Positions 1 through 9,991 of a DNA stretch of 64,000 nt are shown here, one piece after another. The stretch is taken from NCBI GenBank assembly GCA_002723075.1, contig PBNJ01000016.1, positions 6,435 through 70,434 on the forward strand. Reading direction: 5' to 3'. Within the stretch, counting starts at the first letter, position 1; each line of letters begins with the position of its first letter. The notes under the pieces are model-generated. The model saw nothing but the letters and a program-made list of their open reading frames with translations, was not told where the DNA came from and did no database searches. The stretch is from Flavobacteriaceae bacterium. GTDB lineage: Bacteria > Bacteroidota > Bacteroidia > Flavobacteriales > Flavobacteriaceae. The translations under genes were made by a program, and so were the position numbers.

Positions 1-141
1 CGTCACAGAAACCGAGTCGAAAAGACCTGCTGAAGCCCCTGAGCTAAATAAACCAATTGCAAAAAAAATGATCGCATAAATATAGAATGCAGGTCTTTTG
101 AACCAATAACTTAACTCATTAGAAAAAATATTATATAACAC
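1..141 (-). CDS. ABC transporter permease-like protein, N-terminal fragment (runs off window)
   Basis: Reverse-strand reading from GTG at 141 gives MLYNIFSNELSYWFKRPAFYIYAIIFFAIGLFSSGASAGLFDSVSVT..., open to the window edge and directly downstream of the ABC ATPase on the same strand. The start codon is uncertain. Confidence 0.5.
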   Translation of the reverse strand, partial: MLYNIFSNELSYWFKRPAFYIYAIIFFAIGLFSSGASAGLFDSVSVT

Positions 142-143
142 TA

Positions 144-1019
144 CTAAGAATTTTCTTTTAATGTGATAAAGTATACGTCCTCCAGATTTGGATCAACTTT
201 TTTAAATCCTTTATTTGTCTTACTCTCAGAGTAAATCCGAATATTAATTGAATTATCTGGATTAAAACTAGTTGATAAAATATTTAGGTTCTTATTTAAT
301 TCATCGATTTGATTTTTGCCAACGATTTTTGTCCAAATTTTTCCTTTTAGCTCTTTGGTTGAGTCCGTGGGTTTTATTTGTTTTAGAATTCTACCATTAT
401 TCATAATTGCCATATTATTACAAAGTTCTTTTACATCCTCAACAATGTGTGTAGAAAATATAACAGTAGAATTTGAACCGATTTCCCTTAATACATTTAA
501 AAATCGCTGTCTTTCTGCGGGATCAAGTCCTGCGGTAGGTTCATCGACAATAATTAGTTTGGGATTATTTATAAGAAGCTGGGCAATTCCAAACCTTTGT
601 TTCATACCTCCTGAAAAACCGCTTACATTTTTCCATCTGGCATCTTCTAGGTTAGTGATTTCAAGAAGATTATCAATCAATTCTTTTCTTTCCTTTTTAC
701 TGGAGACACCCTTTAATGTTGCAAAATAATTAAGTAACCTATCCGCAGTCATTTTTGGATAAACGCCAAATGTTTGTGGGAGGTAACCTAAAATTTTTCT
801 CAATGAAATATTATCCTCCAGCACATTAATGTCATTAAAGAAAATTTCACCATCGTCAGGACTTTGAATTGTAGCTATGGTTCTCATTAAAGAAGATTTA
901 CCAGCACCATTAGGACCTAATAGCCCAAACATTCCGGTTCCAATTTCAAGATTCACTCTATCTAATGCTTTAACACCATTTCTGTAGGTCTTAGAAAGGT
1001 TTTTTATGGATAAATTCAT
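144..1019 (-). CDS. ABC transporter ATP-binding protein
   Basis: Walker A GPNGAGKSS, signature SGGMKQR, Walker B LIIVDEPTAGLD and switch His region FSTHIV. Confidence 0.93.
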   Translation of the reverse strand: MNLSIKNLSKTYRNGVKALDRVNLEIGTGMFGLLGPNGAGKSSLMRTIATIQSPDDGEIFFNDINVLEDNISLRKILGYLPQTFGVYPKMTADRLLNYFATLKGVSSKKERKELIDNLLEITNLEDARWKNVSGFSGGMKQRFGIAQLLINNPKLIIVDEPTAGLDPAERQRFLNVLREIGSNSTVIFSTHIVEDVKELCNNMAIMNNGRILKQIKPTDSTKELKGKIWTKIVGKNQIDELNKNLNILSTSFNPDNSINIRIYSESKTNKGFKKVDPNLEDVYFITLKENS

Positions 1020-1067
1020 GTATCGCAGACTTATATTATTTTTGATTCTTAAAATTAACTAAAAATT

Positions 1068-1424
1068 ATGAAGTATTTCATCTTAGCATTTAAACAAGCA
1101 TTCAATTTTAAAGGTAGGGCTAACAGGCCAGAGTTTTGGTATTTTACCCTTTTTTCTACTATCATTTATATCATATGTTTATTTATTGATAATCAAGTTT
1201 TAGGTACATCTATGACAGAAAGTGGATTAATTGGTGGGATTTATTCGCTTATTTCCTTTATACCAAGCTTTTCTGTAACAATCAGAAGGTTACACGATGT
1301 AAATAAAAGCGGTTGGAACCTTTTATGGGTATTTACAATAATTGGAATCCCTTATGTACTTTATTTAGAAATAAAGAAAGGTAATGATGGACCAAATAAT
1401 TATGGCGAAGCTTCCACAAACTAA
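1068..1424 (+). CDS. DUF805 family membrane protein (YhaH-like)
   Basis: FKGRANRPEFWYFTLF and RRLHDVNKSGWNLL motifs with several hydrophobic segments. Confidence 0.88.
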   Translation: MKYFILAFKQAFNFKGRANRPEFWYFTLFSTIIYIICLFIDNQVLGTSMTESGLIGGIYSLISFIPSFSVTIRRLHDVNKSGWNLLWVFTIIGIPYVLYLEIKKGNDGPNNYGEASTN

Positions 1425-1578
1425 ATTTAATTATATTTCAATATTTGAATTGTATCAGTTTGAGGCCTTAAAACTCTTTACAAATCTTAAGTTTTGTTTC
1501 AAAACAGATCAATTGGGACTACTAATACAATAAAACAGTTATGCTATTATATAGTAAATCGTTTTTTTATTTTTGAGT

Positions 1579-1983
1579 ATGGCTAAATCATGGAAAGAAA
1601 AATTTTTTTCAAAAGAGAATTTTGAAATAAAGACGATTCAAAAGAATTTTTGGGGTCATGTTGCTGGTTCGAAAATGTTAATACCCACTCCTTTAATGAT
1701 TCAAGAATATATAAATCAAATTGAATCAGGAAAGGTTTCAAAAATTGAAACCATGAGAAATGACTTAGCTATTGAAAATGGTGCAGATTTTACTTGCCCA
1801 ATGACTACTGGAATTTTTTTGAAAATTGTAGCTGAATATAATTATGAAAAATTGAACCAAAAGCGTGTTGATATCTGCCCATTTTGGAGAATCATAGACC
1901 CCAATAGCAAGTTTTCAGAGAGGCTTTCCTTTGACAAAAATTTGATTGTCAGTAAAAGGAATAAAGAAGATATTAGTGTTTGA
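1579..1983 (+). CDS. Conserved hypothetical protein, about 134 aa
   Basis: Intact ORF from ATG (MAKSWKEKFF...). The pattern ADFTCPMTTGIF...PFWRIIDP looks like a conserved bacterial hypothetical family. Confidence 0.6.
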   Translation: MAKSWKEKFFSKENFEIKTIQKNFWGHVAGSKMLIPTPLMIQEYINQIESGKVSKIETMRNDLAIENGADFTCPMTTGIFLKIVAEYNYEKLNQKRVDICPFWRIIDPNSKFSERLSFDKNLIVSKRNKEDISV

Positions 1984-2146
1984 TGAATAATTTGTTATTG
2001 AAGAAGATTAAACAAAGATAAATTCAAGCAATCATTAGCATAGAATAAAAGCTTCATTTTCTAAAATAACTTTTTTAGATAGGTATCATTCTTACTGTAT
2101 TTGTTAAGTAAAATGAAACTATTGAAAAATAACATACCTTTAGTTC

Positions 2147-2641
2147 ATGAATAATCGATTAGAAAGACTTTTATGGAATGTCCGTTATGTGACATTATTA
2201 GCCGTTATACTTTCAATTATCTCTTCTATTTACCTTATGATTCTTGGGAGTTGGGAGATTATTGAAGCTATTCTATTTTACAATCCGCTGATTAACTCCT
2301 CTATCTCTGAAAACAACGAACTTCTTTTTAAAATAATTTCTTCTATAGATTTATTTTTAATTGCAATCGTGTTGTTAATTTTTGGATTTGGAATTTATGA
2401 ACTTTTTGTCAGTGAAATTGATTTTACTCATTCGAAGTTTAAAGAGTCGACTTTAATAATTCGAGATTTAGATCAATTAAAAAACAAAATTATCAAGGTC
2501 ATCATTATTGTTTTAATCGTAAAGTTTTTTGAGAAAATATTGAAGTACTCCGAGAGCTTTTCATCTACAACTGACATTCTCTATTTTGGTTTGTCAATCC
2601 TTTCGATTTGTGTAGGGTATTACTTGCTCAATAGAAAATAA
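2147..2641 (+). CDS. YqhA/UPF0114 family membrane protein
   Basis: N-terminal LERLLWNVRYVTLLAVILSII followed by three or more TM segments, in the style of UPF0114. Confidence 0.7.
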   Translation: MNNRLERLLWNVRYVTLLAVILSIISSIYLMILGSWEIIEAILFYNPLINSSISENNELLFKIISSIDLFLIAIVLLIFGFGIYELFVSEIDFTHSKFKESTLIIRDLDQLKNKIIKVIIIVLIVKFFEKILKYSESFSSTTDILYFGLSILSICVGYYLLNRK

Positions 2642-2646
2642 ATTTT

Positions 2647-4308
2647 TTAAGGCTTCCGAATATTCGCCACCAGTTCCTGTATGTCTTTACTCGGTGCTGG
2701 GGTTCCGCTGCTGATGATAAGGGTGACAACAAAATTGGCAATCATCGCGATGCTTCCAAAGCCCTCAGGCGATATCCCAAACCACCAATCGGCCTTAGTG
2801 CCTCCCCCAAACCATCCAAACTTAAACTTGAGCATATAGAACAGCATCAGTGTTACCCCCACCAGCATACCACTAATCGCACCTTCTTTATTGATGCGTT
2901 TGGAGAATATTCCAAGTAATATGGCTGGGAAGAACGATGAGGCTGCCAGCCCAAATGCCAAGGCTACTGTTGCTGCTACAAAGCCTGGTGGGTTGATGCC
3001 AAAGTAGCCTGCCAGACACACTGCTCCTGTTGCAGCGATACGTGCAGCAATGAGTTCTCCTTTTTCAGAGATCCTGGGCATCACCATTTTTTTAAGAAGA
3101 TCGTGTGATACTGCCGATGAGATCACTAATAGGAGTCCTGCTGCTGTGGACAGTGCTGCTGCCAATGCCCCTGCTGCCAATAGAGCAATCACCCAGTTGG
3201 GAAGCTGTGCGATCTCTGGGTTGGCAAGTACCATGATGTCTGCATCAACTGTCAGCTCGTTGGTTGTGGTGTCGGCCGTGTATTGAATTAGGCCATCTTC
3301 GTTTTTGTCCGTAAAGCCAAGTAGGCCTGTGGTCTCCCATTTGTCAAACCACTCTGGCATGTCCTTATAGGGTTGGTTGCTTACTGTCTCAATAAGGTTG
3401 GTTCTTGAAAACACGGCAATCGCAGGTGCTGTGGTGTAGAGAATGGCAATAAACAACAGTGCCCAGCCAGCTGACTTTCGTGCATCACTGACTTTCTTAA
3501 CAGTGAAGAAGCGTACAATCACGTGTGGTAGTCCTGCAGTTCCGACCATCAGTGCCATGGTGATGCAAAACACATCTAGCATGGATTTACTCCCTGAGGT
3601 GTATTCGTGAAAGCCGAGTTCTCTATGTAAGCCGTCGAGCTTGTCCAAAAGGTATACCCCATCTGCACCACTTGATCCAAAACCGAGTTGTGGAATCACA
3701 TTGCCTGTGACTAAAAAGGAGATATAGATCGCTGGTACCATAAAGGCAAAGATCAGTACACAATATTGAGCCACTTGGGTGTAGGTGATGCCTTTCATGC
3801 CTCCCAGTACTGCATAGAACAACACAATCCCCATGCCGATTAGAACGCCTGTTACAATGTCTACTTCTAGGTATCTAGAGAACACAACTCCTACCCCACG
3901 CATCTGTCCAGCGATATAGGTAAAGGAAACAATCAGTGCACAAAACACAGCTACCGATCGGGCGGTGTTGGAGTAATACCTATCCCCTATAAAGTCAGGT
4001 ACGGTAAACTTGCCAAATTTTCTAAGGTATGGCGCGAGCAGTAAGGCCAATAGTACATAACCGCCTGTCCAGCCCATAAGGTACACTGACCCATCATAGC
4101 CGCCAAAGGAGATGATCCCTGCCATGGAGATAAACGAGGCTGCCGACATCCAGTCAGCTGCCGTTGCCATGCCATTGGCAATGGGGTGAACCCCTCCGCC
4201 TGCCACATAAAACTCTTTTGTGGAGCCAGCACGCGACCAAATCGCAATGCCGATATACAAGGAAAAACTCAGTCCAACCGCAATCCAAATCCAATATTGA
4301 AGTTCCAT
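2647..4308 (-). CDS. Sodium:solute symporter family protein (acetate/organic anion permease-like)
   Basis: 13-TM-like protein with EFYVAGGGVHPIANGMATAADWMSAASFISMAG, typical of ActP/SSS. It is followed by a DUF4212 partner. Confidence 0.9.
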   Translation of the reverse strand: MELQYWIWIAVGLSFSLYIGIAIWSRAGSTKEFYVAGGGVHPIANGMATAADWMSAASFISMAGIISFGGYDGSVYLMGWTGGYVLLALLLAPYLRKFGKFTVPDFIGDRYYSNTARSVAVFCALIVSFTYIAGQMRGVGVVFSRYLEVDIVTGVLIGMGIVLFYAVLGGMKGITYTQVAQYCVLIFAFMVPAIYISFLVTGNVIPQLGFGSSGADGVYLLDKLDGLHRELGFHEYTSGSKSMLDVFCITMALMVGTAGLPHVIVRFFTVKKVSDARKSAGWALLFIAILYTTAPAIAVFSRTNLIETVSNQPYKDMPEWFDKWETTGLLGFTDKNEDGLIQYTADTTTNELTVDADIMVLANPEIAQLPNWVIALLAAGALAAALSTAAGLLLVISSAVSHDLLKKMVMPRISEKGELIAARIAATGAVCLAGYFGINPPGFVAATVALAFGLAASSFFPAILLGIFSKRINKEGAISGMLVGVTLMLFYMLKFKFGWFGGGTKADWWFGISPEGFGSIAMIANFVVTLIISSGTPAPSKDIQELVANIRKP

Positions 4309-4311
4309 CGC

Positions 4312-4548
4312 TTATTTGTTTTGAGTTTGATCGAGTTTATTCATCAGGTAGATGTAAGTGAAAATAATGGCTACAAAGCCAAAAATAGATCCCTGCTGGG
4401 CAAACCAAAAGCCGAGTTTAAAGCCACCGATTTGAATGGTGTTTAACTGCTCTACAAATAATATCCCGCAGCCAAAGGAGACGATAAACCATAAACTCAA
4501 AAGGATACTGATGTAACGAATATTTTTCTGCCAATAAGTGTTTTTCAT
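4312..4548 (-). CDS. DUF4212 small membrane subunit of SSS symporter
   Basis: 78 aa, two TM segments, YWQKNIRYISILLSLWFIVSFGCGILF...FKLGFWFAQQGSI. Immediately upstream of the SSS gene on the same strand. Confidence 0.88.
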   Translation of the reverse strand: MKNTYWQKNIRYISILLSLWFIVSFGCGILFVEQLNTIQIGGFKLGFWFAQQGSIFGFVAIIFTYIYLMNKLDQTQNK

Positions 4549-4563
4549 AAGTGAAGTGGTGAA

Positions 4564-5862
4564 TTAGTTTCGTAATCGTTTTGCAAAAATCGCAAAGCCA
4601 AAAATGATGAGATAGCACGGAATCAGAATATAATAGCTCTCTTGTGCAGAGGTGGCCAAGGCATCAGATGATGAAAGCCCTGACTGCATTAGCGTTTCCT
4701 TGCCTTGGTCTACCAATCGTCCGTAAAGCGGTGGGATAATCGCTCCTCCAGCGATTGCCATGATCAGTAAAGCAGATGCCGTTTTGGTGTGTTTACCAAG
4801 ACCCTCAAGAGTAAGTGGCCAAACTGCAGGCCAAACTAAAGCATTGGCAATTCCCAAAGCAGCAACAAACAAAACAGATGTAAAGCCATCTGTCATTAAG
4901 ATCAAGACACTAAAAACGATACCCAAAAGAGCACTGATTTGTAATGCTTTTTGTTGGCTGATGTACTTTGGAATCAAAACTACTCCAAGGGCATAGGTTG
5001 CTACCATAGCCATGAGTGTAAACGTGGTAAAAAACTTGGCAGTTGAGGCTGAAATACCGAGAGCGATTCCGTAAGCAATGATAGAATCTCCAGCAATAAC
5101 TTCAGCACCAACATACACAAATAAGGTTAGCATCCCAAGCCATAAGTGTGGGTATTGAAAAATTATTTTATGAGTTTCCTCATCTGACTGTGTATTGGTG
5201 TCTATGGCTGCCTCTACATTGGGTAATGGTGCTTTCCGCATCAAAAGACCCAGCACAAATAAGACAACAACCATGATCACATAAGGGGTGAAAACACTAT
5301 CGGCCATTTGATCTAAAAGCGTTGCTTTTTCGCTAAGGGAAACGTTGTCGAGTTGGGCCTTGACTTCATCAATCCCTTTGAGGAGAATCGCCCCGAATAT
5401 AAGTGATCCCAAAGCACCCGCAACCTTATTCGCAATCCCCATAATCGCAATGCGTTGAGCACCGCTTTCTATGGGGCCAAGTATGGTGATATATGGATTA
5501 GCAGCCGTTTGCAAAATGGTCATCCCCGTACCTTGTATAAAAATACCAGTCAAAAACATCCAATAGGTACGGGCTTCAGCAGCTGGAATAAATACCAGTG
5601 CACCGATAGCCATAATGAAGAGTCCGATAGACATGCCCATTTTATAACCCACTTTTTGCAGTAGATATGATGCAGGAAGAGCCATAACTACAAATGATAT
5701 ATAGGACGCAGAGGCAACAAGATAGGACTGTGCTTCTGTAAGCTCATTGATGGTCTTCATAAATGGAATTAATGCTCCATTTACCCAAGTGATAAATCCG
5801 AAAATGAAAAAAAGTCCTGCGATGATAGCAATCGCAGTTTTGTTGTTTGAATTGGTATTCAT
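4564..5862 (-). CDS. Sugar MFS transporter, FucP/GluP-like
   Basis: FIFGFITWVNGALIPFMK, GTGMTILQTAANPYITILGP and AGGAIIPPLYGRLVD, which are hallmarks of glucose/galactose/fucose MFS proteins. Confidence 0.9.
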   Translation of the reverse strand: MNTNSNNKTAIAIIAGLFFIFGFITWVNGALIPFMKTINELTEAQSYLVASASYISFVVMALPASYLLQKVGYKMGMSIGLFIMAIGALVFIPAAEARTYWMFLTGIFIQGTGMTILQTAANPYITILGPIESGAQRIAIMGIANKVAGALGSLIFGAILLKGIDEVKAQLDNVSLSEKATLLDQMADSVFTPYVIMVVVLFVLGLLMRKAPLPNVEAAIDTNTQSDEETHKIIFQYPHLWLGMLTLFVYVGAEVIAGDSIIAYGIALGISASTAKFFTTFTLMAMVATYALGVVLIPKYISQQKALQISALLGIVFSVLILMTDGFTSVLFVAALGIANALVWPAVWPLTLEGLGKHTKTASALLIMAIAGGAIIPPLYGRLVDQGKETLMQSGLSSSDALATSAQESYYILIPCYLIIFGFAIFAKRLRN

Positions 5863-6113
5863 TTTTTGTTTTTTTCAATATAGATAAATCATCTGTAATA
5901 TTGCCATACGTAAAGAATCTAAATCAATATAAATTACTTTTTGATTGGCTAAAATATTGATGATTATTTCAGATTTACCAAATTAATGATAGAATTATAT
6001 AAAAATCGCAATAAATTCGCTGTAATTTTAGATTGCAGTCAAAATGCAGCACTAGTTAATCCTCACTAACCGCCCAGAGAGTATAAATTTGGATTATGAA
6101 AAAAAAACTGGGA

Positions 6114-7514
6114 TTAGACTCCAATACTTTCCTTTCCCTGTCTAAATCCATACCAAACGATGTAACCATAGCAACCGATCAGTAATATAAGAGCCATTTT
6201 AAACCCATATAAATCTGTCATATAACCATACAGTGGCGGAATAATCGCTCCACCAACAATCATGGTACACAGAATCCCAGATGCTTGGGGCTTTAAATTG
6301 TCTAAACCTTCCAAGGATAAACTGAAAATAGTGGGAAACATTATGGAATTAAAAAGGCCAACTGCCAAGATGGAAACCATAGATACGATACCCATCGTCT
6401 GAGAAGAAATCAATATCATGATAACAGCCCCAGTAGCAAAAAAGGAAAGCACACGTGAAGGACGAATGATCTTGGTAAGGTAAGAGCCAACAAAACGACC
6501 AATCATGGCGCCACTCCAATAAAAGGTAACAAAAGCACCCAATATACCATAGTCACTAACGACTTCTAAATCTTTACCCAATAGCGTAGAAGCAATCGAA
6601 GAGAGAGTTTCATTTTGCTTAACCACAGCTGTCAATCCCATATCATAAAAATAATTGACCAAATAACTGCCTATAGCTACCTCAGCTCCTACGTAAATAA
6701 AAATCCCTAGCGCACCAAGAAGTAAAGATTGTTTTCTGAAAAGTAAATTGTAGCCACCTTTTGGAGCCGATGAAAGCATTTTTGGTAATTTGACAAACAC
6801 AAAAACCAAAGCCAGAAGAATGATAAAAGATGTGATAACCAAAAATGGGGTTTGAACTGCAGTTGCTTCAGTGACTAAATAAGCCTCACGAGCTGTAGCC
6901 GTCAGTTCAGAAATCTCATCACTCGACTTGACTTTGTCACTTAACAAAAAAGATGCTCCTAAAATCGGAGCGATAGAGGTACCTAATGAATTAAATGCTT
7001 GTGATAGATTGAGTCTACTTGCAGCACCCGCTTCGGGCCCCAGTACGGCAACGTAAGGATTGGCAGCAACCTGAAGAACCGTAATACCGCCGGCGAGTAT
7101 AAAATAAGCCAGTAAAAAGATGTTAAACTCTCGAAATGATGCTGCAGGATAAAACAAAAAACAACCTAACGCCATGGTGATTAGCCCAACAACAATCCCT
7201 TTTTTGTATCCAATTTTCGAAAGTAAAAAACCTGCAGGAATGGAAAGAATAAAATAAGCTCCAAAAAAGGCAAACTGTACCAAGCCAGCTTGAAAATAAG
7301 TCAGTGTAAATAAGTCTCGAATCCGTGGGATTAAGCTATCGACAAGAACTGTTATAAAGCCCCATAAAAAAAACAAAGAGGTTAAAAAAATAAAAGCCGT
7401 TCTGTAGTTGTTTTTTGATTGATTCATCTGTATGATTTTTTGGTTATTAAAGTTTGGAATGATTTTTCCTGATGTTTCATTGTTTTTAATTATTTGTTGA
7501 GGCATATTCACCAA
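6114..7514 (-). CDS. Sugar MFS transporter, FucP-like
   Basis: FFLWGFITVLVDSLIPRIRDLF, GGITVLQVAANPYVAVLGPE and GGAIIPPLYGYMTD. The start may be internal (MNQSKNN...). Confidence 0.9.
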   Translation of the reverse strand: MVNMPQQIIKNNETSGKIIPNFNNQKIIQMNQSKNNYRTAFIFLTSLFFLWGFITVLVDSLIPRIRDLFTLTYFQAGLVQFAFFGAYFILSIPAGFLLSKIGYKKGIVVGLITMALGCFLFYPAASFREFNIFLLAYFILAGGITVLQVAANPYVAVLGPEAGAASRLNLSQAFNSLGTSIAPILGASFLLSDKVKSSDEISELTATAREAYLVTEATAVQTPFLVITSFIILLALVFVFVKLPKMLSSAPKGGYNLLFRKQSLLLGALGIFIYVGAEVAIGSYLVNYFYDMGLTAVVKQNETLSSIASTLLGKDLEVVSDYGILGAFVTFYWSGAMIGRFVGSYLTKIIRPSRVLSFFATGAVIMILISSQTMGIVSMVSILAVGLFNSIMFPTIFSLSLEGLDNLKPQASGILCTMIVGGAIIPPLYGYMTDLYGFKMALILLIGCYGYIVWYGFRQGKESIGV

Positions 7515-7800
7515 AGATTTTTTTGCCTAACTGCAGCTATTTGATTACCGATATATTTCTAATTTTTTCTTGTAATAATTTTTTGGCTCCATTCATAAAA
7601 AAAGACTTTAAATAAAATATTTTTATATTTAAAGATTAAAAGTGTGTTGGATTATAATAAAATTTTGCAGTACATTTAATATTCGACATACTGTTTAAAA
7701 TTTGATTAAGTATAAGTCTTTGGTGCACTAGATTTGAAGACATAAAAAAAATTATAAGTCCTCTTCCAAAAATATAAATTTTAAAATAACATTAACCAAA

Positions 7801-8751
7801 ATGAAAAGAATCCAATTCTTACAAAACCTATCCATGGCGGTTTTTGGAATTTCAACTTTGGGCTTCGCTGGTCAAAACATGAAAAAAAATCAATTAAAAT
7901 CTAAAAACGTCAACAAAAAAACAATAAAGTTGTCTTTGGCACAGTGGTCATTAAATAAATCGATAAATGAAGGTATTTTAGATCCTTATGACTTTGCTAA
8001 AGTCGCTAGTGAATATGGGTTTTCTGGCCTTGAATATGTAACCCAGCTTTACAAAGAAATTTATAGTAAAACAGATAAGACTAAAGCCATAGGGACTTTT
8101 GTGAAAAAAAGTTTGTATGAGTCCCAAAAATTTGGTTTAAAAAATGTTTTAATCATGGTTGATGAGGAAGGTGATTTATCAATCGAAAATCAATCTGAGC
8201 GTTTATTGTCAATCGAAAACCATAAACGTTGGGTTGATGCTGCAGCAGAAATGGGTTGTCATTCGATTCGCATAAATTTATATGGAACTACGAAAATAGA
8301 ACGTTGGAAAGAGGTTTCTAAAGAAAGTCTACTTAAGCTTTCAGAGTATGCGTCGTCTTCTAAAATTAATATTCTTGTTGAAAATCATGGTGGCTTATCG
8401 TCTAATGCTAAATTACTAATGGAAGTCATTAACGACATTAACCTCCCCAATTGTCGCACACTTCCTGATTTTGGTAATTTTTGTATTGAAAAAAGAGGGG
8501 ATGAATGTATTTACGAATATGACAAATATGTGGGCGTTGAAGAGCTTTTGTCAAAAGCAGGTGCTGTGAGTGCCAAATCTTATGACTTTGACAGTCAAGG
8601 AAACGAGACAACAATTGACTTTCAAAAAATGTTAGGTTTGGTCAAAAAGGCTGGATACACTGGATATATTGGCGTGGAATATGAAGGAAATCGCCTTTCT
8701 GAAAAAGAGGGGATTTTATTCACCAAAAAATTGATTGAGAGATTTATCTAA
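7801..8751 (+). CDS. Sugar phosphate isomerase/epimerase-like TIM-barrel protein with N-terminal signal
   Basis: Hydrophobic N-terminus, then SLAQWSLN...VEYVTQLY, ILVENHGGLSS, LPDFGNF, GYIGVEYEG. Confidence 0.85.
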   Translation: MKRIQFLQNLSMAVFGISTLGFAGQNMKKNQLKSKNVNKKTIKLSLAQWSLNKSINEGILDPYDFAKVASEYGFSGLEYVTQLYKEIYSKTDKTKAIGTFVKKSLYESQKFGLKNVLIMVDEEGDLSIENQSERLLSIENHKRWVDAAAEMGCHSIRINLYGTTKIERWKEVSKESLLKLSEYASSSKINILVENHGGLSSNAKLLMEVINDINLPNCRTLPDFGNFCIEKRGDECIYEYDKYVGVEELLSKAGAVSAKSYDFDSQGNETTIDFQKMLGLVKKAGYTGYIGVEYEGNRLSEKEGILFTKKLIERFI

Positions 8752-8764
8752 CAACAGATCCATT

Positions 8765-9991
8765 ATGAAATTATCTATCAAAATACAATTGTCGATAATG
8801 ATGTTTCTCCAATTTTTTATTTGGGGAGCATGGTTTGTAACCATGGGAACATTTTTATCACAAAACCTCACCGCAACGGGTGCAGAAACTGCGATGGCAT
8901 ACTCCACCCAATCTTGGGGTGCAATTATTGCACCCTTTATTATTGGTCTGATTGCCGATCGTTTTTTTAATGCAGAAAAAATACTCGGCGTTCTTCACTT
9001 GGCTGGTGGCGGATTAATGTTAATGATGTTCAGAGCTGAAAGCTTTGATAATTTTTATCCTTTTGTGCTTGGATATATGATTCTCTATATGCCTACACTC
9101 GCTCTTGTCAACTCGGTTTCATTTTATCAAATGAAAGATGCTGCAAAAGAGTTTTCCTTGATCCGTGTATTTGGCACTGTGGGTTGGATCATTGCCGGAA
9201 CACTAATTAGCTACTACTTTTCATGGGACAGTTCGTCATCTGTTGCTGATGGAATGCTAAAAAACACCTTTTTGATGGCTGCTTATGCATCCTTTGCCTT
9301 AGGAGCTTTTAGTTTTTTCTTGCCCAAAACACCTCCCTCCAGTAGGACAGGTGATAAGGTGAGTGTGCGCCAAATTTTGGGTTTAGACGCGCTAAAACTT
9401 TTCAATGATAAAAATTACCTGATTTTTTTCATCTCATCCATCTTGTTATGTATTCCTTTGGCTTTTTATTACCAAAACGCAAATCCTTTTTTAACAGAAA
9501 TTGGATTGAGCAATCCAACAGGAAAGATGGCTTGGGGCCAAGTGTCAGAAGTGATATTCATGCTTTTACTCCCCTACTTTTTGATTCGACTCGGCCTGAA
9601 AAAAACACTGTTAATTGGGATGTTGGCATGGGTGCTTCGATATCTACTTTTCGCTTACGGCAATGCAGATGAAAAAACTGCTATGTTGATTGTTGGAATT
9701 CTTTTACACGGTATTTGTTATGACTTCTTTTTCGTGACAGGGCAGATTTATACCGATGCGAAAGCAGGTCCTAAAATCAAGAGTGCTGCGCAAGGTCTCA
9801 TCACTTTAGCAACCTACGGAATTGGAATGCTGATCGGGTTCTGGTCAGCAGGGAAAATTTATGATGCCTACACAATCGAAGGAGTGCATCAGTGGAAAGA
9901 TATTTGGTTGGCTCCTGCTGGATTTGCCTTCTTAATACTTATTCTATTTCTACTTGTATTCAAAAATGAAAAAATAGAGGTGAATGAATAA
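8765..9991 (+). CDS. NupG-like MFS transporter (nucleoside:H+ symporter family)
   Basis: MMFLQFFIWGAWFVTMGTFL and LIRVFGTVGWIIAG...LLHGICYDFFFVTGQIYTDAKA. ATG at 8765 chosen rather than the ORF-track start at 8735. Confidence 0.87.
   Translation: MKLSIKIQLSIMMFLQFFIWGAWFVTMGTFLSQNLTATGAETAMAYSTQSWGAIIAPFIIGLIADRFFNAEKILGVLHLAGGGLMLMMFRAESFDNFYPFVLGYMILYMPTLALVNSVSFYQMKDAAKEFSLIRVFGTVGWIIAGTLISYYFSWDSSSSVADGMLKNTFLMAAYASFALGAFSFFLPKTPPSSRTGDKVSVRQILGLDALKLFNDKNYLIFFISSILLCIPLAFYYQNANPFLTEIGLSNPTGKMAWGQVSEVIFMLLLPYFLIRLGLKKTLLIGMLAWVLRYLLFAYGNADEKTAMLIVGILLHGICYDFFFVTGQIYTDAKAGPKIKSAAQGLITLATYGIGMLIGFWSAGKIYDAYTIEGVHQWKDIWLAPAGFAFLILILFLLVFKNEKIEVNE

Noticed and set aside
316-729. 137-aa + strand ORF
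   Set aside because: Antisense to the ABC ATPase with clear Walker motifs; a shadow ORF.
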